Below, in pieces: positions 60,407-64,000 of a DNA stretch of 64,000 bases. The stretch comes from Dyadobacter luteus (GTDB lineage: Bacteria > Bacteroidota > Bacteroidia > Cytophagales > Spirosomataceae), in the NCBI RefSeq assembly GCF_003383615.1, contig NZ_QNUL01000017.1, positions 81,483 through 145,482 on the forward strand, read 5' to 3'. Position 1 is the first letter of the stretch, and every line of letters begins with the position of its first letter. The notes beneath the pieces are model-generated. The model saw only the letters and a program-made list of their open reading frames with translations, did not search any database and was not told the origin of the DNA. A program made the translations under genes and the position numbers.

Positions 60407-61912
60407 ATGCCCACCATAAAAAAAATCCTGATTGCAAATCGTGGTGAAATTGCATTAAGAATCATGCGTTCTGTACGCGAAATGGGCATTTCTACTGTAG
60501 CTATCTATAGTGAAGCTGATCGTCAGTCACCTCATGTGCGCTACGCGGACGAGGCCGTTTGTATAGGTCCGGCACCTTCTTCGGAATCGTACCTATGCGG
60601 AGACAAAATCATCTCGGTTTGTAAAAAGTTACAGGTTGATGCAATCCACCCGGGCTATGGATTTCTTTCGGAGAATGCCGATTTCGCAAGAGCAGTAATT
60701 CAGGCAGGAATTATATTTATTGGTCCCTCTCCGGAATCAATTGAGGTAATGGGAAACAAATTGGCTGCCAAGCAAGCTGCCGCCACGTATCATGTCCCCA
60801 TGGTGCCCGGAAGTTCGGGAGCTATTACGGACATTCAAGCCTCCAAAGAGCTGGCAGCATCTATCGGTTATCCTGTACTGATCAAAGCGAGTGCCGGCGG
60901 AGGAGGTAAAGGTATGCGGATTGTTACCAGTGAAGATGAGTTCGACGAACAAATGAAACGGGCTGTAAGCGAAGCTTCTGCTTCATTCGGTGATGGCTCT
61001 GTTTTCGTAGAAAAATACATTACTTCTCCGAAACACATTGAAATACAAATCCTGGGCGATCAGCATGGTCACATTATTCATTTGTTCGAACGGGAATGCT
61101 CTATACAGAGGCGTCATCAAAAAGTGATTGAGGAAGCTCCTTCGATTTCTATAACGCAGGAAGTCAGGGAAGCTATTGGAAAATGTGCCATTGACGTCGC
61201 CACAGCTTGTAATTATTACGGAGCCGGTACGGTAGAATTCATTTTGGACGAACAGCAGAATTACTATTTTCTGGAAATGAATACACGTCTACAGGTTGAA
61301 CATCCCGTTACTGAGCAGATAACAGGCATTGACCTTGTTAAACAGATGATTCATATAGCCGAGGGAAAACATCTTGGCATTAAGCAGGAAGAACTTACTA
61401 TCAGAGGACACGCCATTGAAGCAAGAATTTATGCAGAGGATCCTGAAAACAACTTTTTGCCAGATGTAGGAAAGCTTAAAACATATCGTTTACCACAAGG
61501 TAACGGTGTGAGAGTTGATGATGGCTTCGAGGAAGGTATGGACATTCCTATTTTTTATGACCCGATGATCGCAAAGCTGATCACTTTTGGCGTCGACAGG
61601 CATGAGGCCATTAATAAAATGACCCGAGCCATTGATGAGTACCAAATTTCCGGTGTGCAGACCACTTTGGAATTTTGCAAATTTGTAATGCTGCATGAAT
61701 CATTTCAAAATGGCTCATTTGACACTAATTTTGTAACCAATTACTTCAAGCCCGAATTTATTTCCGGGAATCAGAATTCCGACCACGACTCCCTGGCGGC
61801 TTTGTTTGCAGCGCTGTTACAGGAAACTTCATTTGTTACTGACACGCAAAAAGTTGCAAATGAAACTTCGCGAAATCAATCCTGGAAAAATCGTCGTCAG
61901 TACAATACCTAA
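60407..61912 (+). CDS. accC: Acetyl-CoA carboxylase biotin carboxylase subunit
   Basis: This 501-residue ATP-grasp carboxylase has IKKILIANRGEIALRIMRSV, the ATP-binding glycine loop KASAGGGGKGMRIV, YITSPKHIEIQILGD, ECSIQRRHQKVIEEAPS, FLEMNTRLQVEHPVTE, and GHAIEARIYAEDPENNFLP. It carboxylates biotin on the carrier protein with bicarbonate and ATP. No accB or carboxyltransferase is adjacent. The last roughly 50 residues (SDHDSLAALFAALLQETSFV) go beyond the usual 450-residue AccC and resemble the longer Bacteroidota forms, some of which serve propionyl-CoA carboxylases. Specificity for acetyl-CoA is therefore likely but not certain. Confidence 0.92.
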   Translation: MPTIKKILIANRGEIALRIMRSVREMGISTVAIYSEADRQSPHVRYADEAVCIGPAPSSESYLCGDKIISVCKKLQVDAIHPGYGFLSENADFARAVIQAGIIFIGPSPESIEVMGNKLAAKQAAATYHVPMVPGSSGAITDIQASKELAASIGYPVLIKASAGGGGKGMRIVTSEDEFDEQMKRAVSEASASFGDGSVFVEKYITSPKHIEIQILGDQHGHIIHLFERECSIQRRHQKVIEEAPSISITQEVREAIGKCAIDVATACNYYGAGTVEFILDEQQNYYFLEMNTRLQVEHPVTEQITGIDLVKQMIHIAEGKHLGIKQEELTIRGHAIEARIYAEDPENNFLPDVGKLKTYRLPQGNGVRVDDGFEEGMDIPIFYDPMIAKLITFGVDRHEAINKMTRAIDEYQISGVQTTLEFCKFVMLHESFQNGSFDTNFVTNYFKPEFISGNQNSDHDSLAALFAALLQETSFVTDTQKVANETSRNQSWKNRRQYNT

Positions 61913-62178
61913 AAAGGCGATAATTCCTTAGGATTCCTAGGGAAACTTCCCTAATTTCGCAATCTTAATTTTTTGCAAATTCCGGTAGCTATGCCCTTTT
62001 ATGAAAGGCGCTATCATTGGCAAGTATTCTTAATTGCTTTTGTTCTTTGTTATATCAGCATTGTGAGGCAATCCGGGCACGATTTTCAGAAAAAAAATTA
62101 AAAATTTAACCAATACACTGTCTCATTGCGAATAACTCAATGTCGCAACAATAACCGACTTTCACTGACTAAGCATCT

Positions 62179-63228
62179 ATGAAGCTATCCGAATTTAAAT
62201 TTGATTTACCTCAAAGCCTTGTTGCACTTCATCCTTCAGACCGTGGCGAATCCCGCCTAATGGTTGTACATCGTAAAACAGGAGAAATCGAACATAAAAT
62301 GTTTGCTGACCTGATCAATTATTTTGATGACGGTGATGTAATGGCCATCAATGATACCAAAGTATTCCCTGCTCGTTTGTACGGACAAAAAGAAAAGACT
62401 GGTGCCAAGATCGAAGTGTTTTTGCTTCGCGAACTGAATCGCGAAATGCGTCTATGGGATGTTTTGGTAGATCCTGCCCGTAAGATTCGTGTTGGAAACA
62501 AGCTTTATTTCGGAGATAGCGACCTCGTAGCCGAAGTTATAGATAACACAACTTCCCGTGGAAGAACGATCCGTTTTTTGTATGATGGTAACAACGATGA
62601 ATTTATGAAGCTGGTGGATGAACTTGGCGAAACGCCACTTCCTCCGGAAATCATATCACGTCGTAAGGTTGAAAGTGCTGACAGAGATCGTTTTCAAACA
62701 ATTTTTGCTGAAAATGTAGGTGCTGTTGCAGCTCCTACAGCCGGACTTCACTTTACAAAAGCTATGATGAAAAGGCTGGAGATTAAAGGAATTAACTTTG
62801 CTCCGGTGACCCTTCACGTGGGACTTGGTACATTTCGTACTGTGGATGTAGAAGATCTTACGAAACATAAGACGGATTCGGAGAACTATAAAATAACCCA
62901 AGCCAGTGCAGACATCGTGAATGCATCTATTGATGCGAAGAAACGCGTTTGTGCAGTGGGGACGACTTCTTTGAAGGCAATTGAATCCTCCGTTTCAGCA
63001 AGTGGGCATTTAAAAGCGGTTGAAGGATGGACTGACAAGTTCGTGTTCCCTCCCTACGATTTCAAAATTGCCAATGCTATGCTTTCGAATTTCCAGTTGC
63101 CTGAATCCATATTGCTGATGTCGGCATGTGCATTTGGTGGATTTGATCTTGTCATGAAGGCTTACGAACTTGCAATTAAAGAGAAGTATAAATTTTTCAC
63201 TTATGGTGATGCTATGCTGATCATCTGA
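62179..63228 (+). CDS. queA: tRNA preQ1(34) S-adenosylmethionine ribosyltransferase-isomerase
   Basis: The 349-residue protein matches QueA throughout: FDLPQSLVALHPSDRGESRL, VMAINDTKVFPARLYG, the segment ETPLPPEIISR, GAVAAPTAGLHFTKAMM, VTLHVGLGTFRTVDVEDL and ICAVGTTSLKAIES-type (VCAVGTTSLKAIESS). It transfers the ribosyl part of S-adenosylmethionine to preQ1 in tRNA, making epoxyqueuosine. The frame is intact and of normal length. It ends before a terminator that separates it from ispD. Confidence 0.97.
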   Translation: MKLSEFKFDLPQSLVALHPSDRGESRLMVVHRKTGEIEHKMFADLINYFDDGDVMAINDTKVFPARLYGQKEKTGAKIEVFLLRELNREMRLWDVLVDPARKIRVGNKLYFGDSDLVAEVIDNTTSRGRTIRFLYDGNNDEFMKLVDELGETPLPPEIISRRKVESADRDRFQTIFAENVGAVAAPTAGLHFTKAMMKRLEIKGINFAPVTLHVGLGTFRTVDVEDLTKHKTDSENYKITQASADIVNASIDAKKRVCAVGTTSLKAIESSVSASGHLKAVEGWTDKFVFPPYDFKIANAMLSNFQLPESILLMSACAFGGFDLVMKAYELAIKEKYKFFTYGDAMLII

Positions 63229-63253
63229 TTCATTCAGAAATAATATACTTTTG

Positions 63254-63315
63254 TCGCTTATCGAAGCCAGTCTGACCGTTCCCGGATTAGATTGTATACG
63301 ATAAGCGATTTTTTT
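63254..63315 (+). terminator. Intrinsic terminator of queA
   Basis: TCGCTTATCG (63254-63263) pairs with CGATAAGCGA (63299-63308) around a 35-base loop, followed directly by seven T. It lies 26 bases after the queA stop codon and ends 14 bases before the ispD start. Confidence 0.75.
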
Positions 63316-63329
63316 ATTCCCGTACTTAT

Positions 63330-64000
63330 ATGAAAGAGTTTGTCATTATTGTTGCCGGAGGTAGCGGCAGCCGTATGAAAAGCGAGATACCGAAACAGTT
63401 CATCGCTGTAAATGGGATGCCTATTTTGATGCATACGCTAAGGGCATTTAGAAATTACTCTGCTGATATCCACATTATCCTTGTTTTGCCTGAGACGCAA
63501 ATTAATGTATGGGAAGAACTGTGCGGGAAATATGGATTTGGAATAGCGCACCAAATCGTTAAAGGTGGTGAAACAAGATTTCATTCTGTACGAAATGGAC
63601 TTTTATCCATTTCTGATGAAGAAGCATTGATTTCTGTCCACGATGGAGTCCGACCTGTAATTGCCCGGGAAATTATCTCACAGGGCTTTAAAACAGCTTC
63701 AATACACGGTACTGCTATTACTTCGGTGCTTGTTAAAGATTCTGTCAGAATAATTAACACCGAGACGGGACTTAATAAAGCCCTGGATCGATCTTCCCTT
63801 CGCCTGATACAAACTCCTCAGACCTTCCGCTCGGACTGGATGAGAAATGCATTTTCACAACCTTATAATCCTCAGTTTACAGATTGTGCCAGTGTACTGG
63901 AATCAGCAGGATATACCGTGGAGCTAATAGACGGATCCTATGAAAACATCAAAATCACCACACCGGAGGATTTACAATGGGCAGCCATGTATTTGCCTGA
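63330..64000 (+). CDS. ispD: 2-C-methyl-D-erythritol 4-phosphate cytidylyltransferase (3' end beyond window)
   Basis: From ATG at 63330 the frame stays open to the last base, giving 223 full codons. It shows the nucleotidyltransferase motifs VIIVAGGSGSRMKSEIPKQF, SVHDGVRPV, TPQTFRSDW, FTDCASVLESAGYTV and YENIKITTPEDL. IspD transfers CMP to methylerythritol phosphate in the non-mevalonate isoprenoid pathway. Family members are around 225-235 residues, so only a few residues are missing. It is likely transcribed from a promoter inside the queA-ispD gap. Confidence 0.95.
   Translation, partial: MKEFVIIVAGGSGSRMKSEIPKQFIAVNGMPILMHTLRAFRNYSADIHIILVLPETQINVWEELCGKYGFGIAHQIVKGGETRFHSVRNGLLSISDEEALISVHDGVRPVIAREIISQGFKTASIHGTAITSVLVKDSVRIINTETGLNKALDRSSLRLIQTPQTFRSDWMRNAFSQPYNPQFTDCASVLESAGYTVELIDGSYENIKITTPEDLQWAAMYLP

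Noticed and set aside
1..64000. tRNA, rRNA, CRISPR arrays, insertion sequences
   Set aside because: I saw no cloverleaf-type tRNA sequences, no regularly spaced repeats and no transposase motifs. This was read by eye and not run through a search tool.

Overview
This window reads as a chromosomal segment of a Bacteroidota, most likely a Cytophagales bacterium of the Dyadobacter/Spirosoma type. The taxonomic call is inference. It rests on four SusC-like TonB-dependent receptors with SusD-like lipoproteins, many Sec lipoproteins with an SC(N/D) box, a short histone-H1-like protein, an aerobic serine-palmitoyltransferase-like enzyme, few Shine-Dalgarno sequences, and several TAnnTTTG-type promoter elements. 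I saw no tRNA or rRNA genes, CRISPR arrays, prophage or transposase genes.

Region 1 (1-17.5 kb, all minus strand) is a nutrient-uptake cluster. It holds a small FecR-N-terminus-like ORF, two tandem paralogous SusC/SusD pairs, a PqaA-family secreted hydrolase, a lipoprotein metallophosphoesterase, and a third SusC cut by the window edge. No glycoside hydrolase is present. A GC-rich repeat island lies between the first SusD and the PqaA gene. Region 2 (17.7-26.6 kb) is mixed housekeeping and envelope: an Omp85-like protein, a lipoprotein, a periplasmic cyclophilin, an RmlD-like reductase, a TonB-C-like/TPR pair, an alpha-glucan phosphorylase with Thr at the usual PLP-lysine position, and a LEA/apolipoprotein-like helical repeat protein.

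Region 3 (26.7-38.1 kb) is the most coherent accessory system. It has a secreted DUF1080 (3-keto-disaccharide hydrolase family) protein, a divergent LacI regulator, two LacI-type palindromes, SusC/SusD, a DUF1080-PA14 protein, and a beta-propeller dehydrogenase fused to cytochrome c. I infer an oxidise-then-cleave glycoside pathway: the propeller/cytochrome oxidises the sugar, DUF1080 enzymes cleave the keto-glycoside, SusCD imports it, and LacI controls the operon. Region 4 (38.2-42.6 kb) has a hybrid histidine kinase convergent with an NtrC-type sigma-54 activator, and a small PepSY-like exported protein.

Region 5 (42.6-51.2 kb) has a possible small RNA, two Tat-exported ferritin-like proteins, a sulfite-oxidase-like molybdoenzyme with a c-type cytochrome, a nuclease, a possible HolD-like protein, and two unknown coiled-coil membrane proteins. 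A GNAT gene follows whose start codon lies inside a long inverted repeat. Region 6 (51.3-64 kb) is mostly core metabolism: FadD, two alpha/beta hydrolases, CysM, HPF, MaoC, the H1-like protein, the sphingolipid-type synthase, AccC, QueA and a nearly complete IspD. Many genes end in clear hairpin terminators, which mark transcription units.
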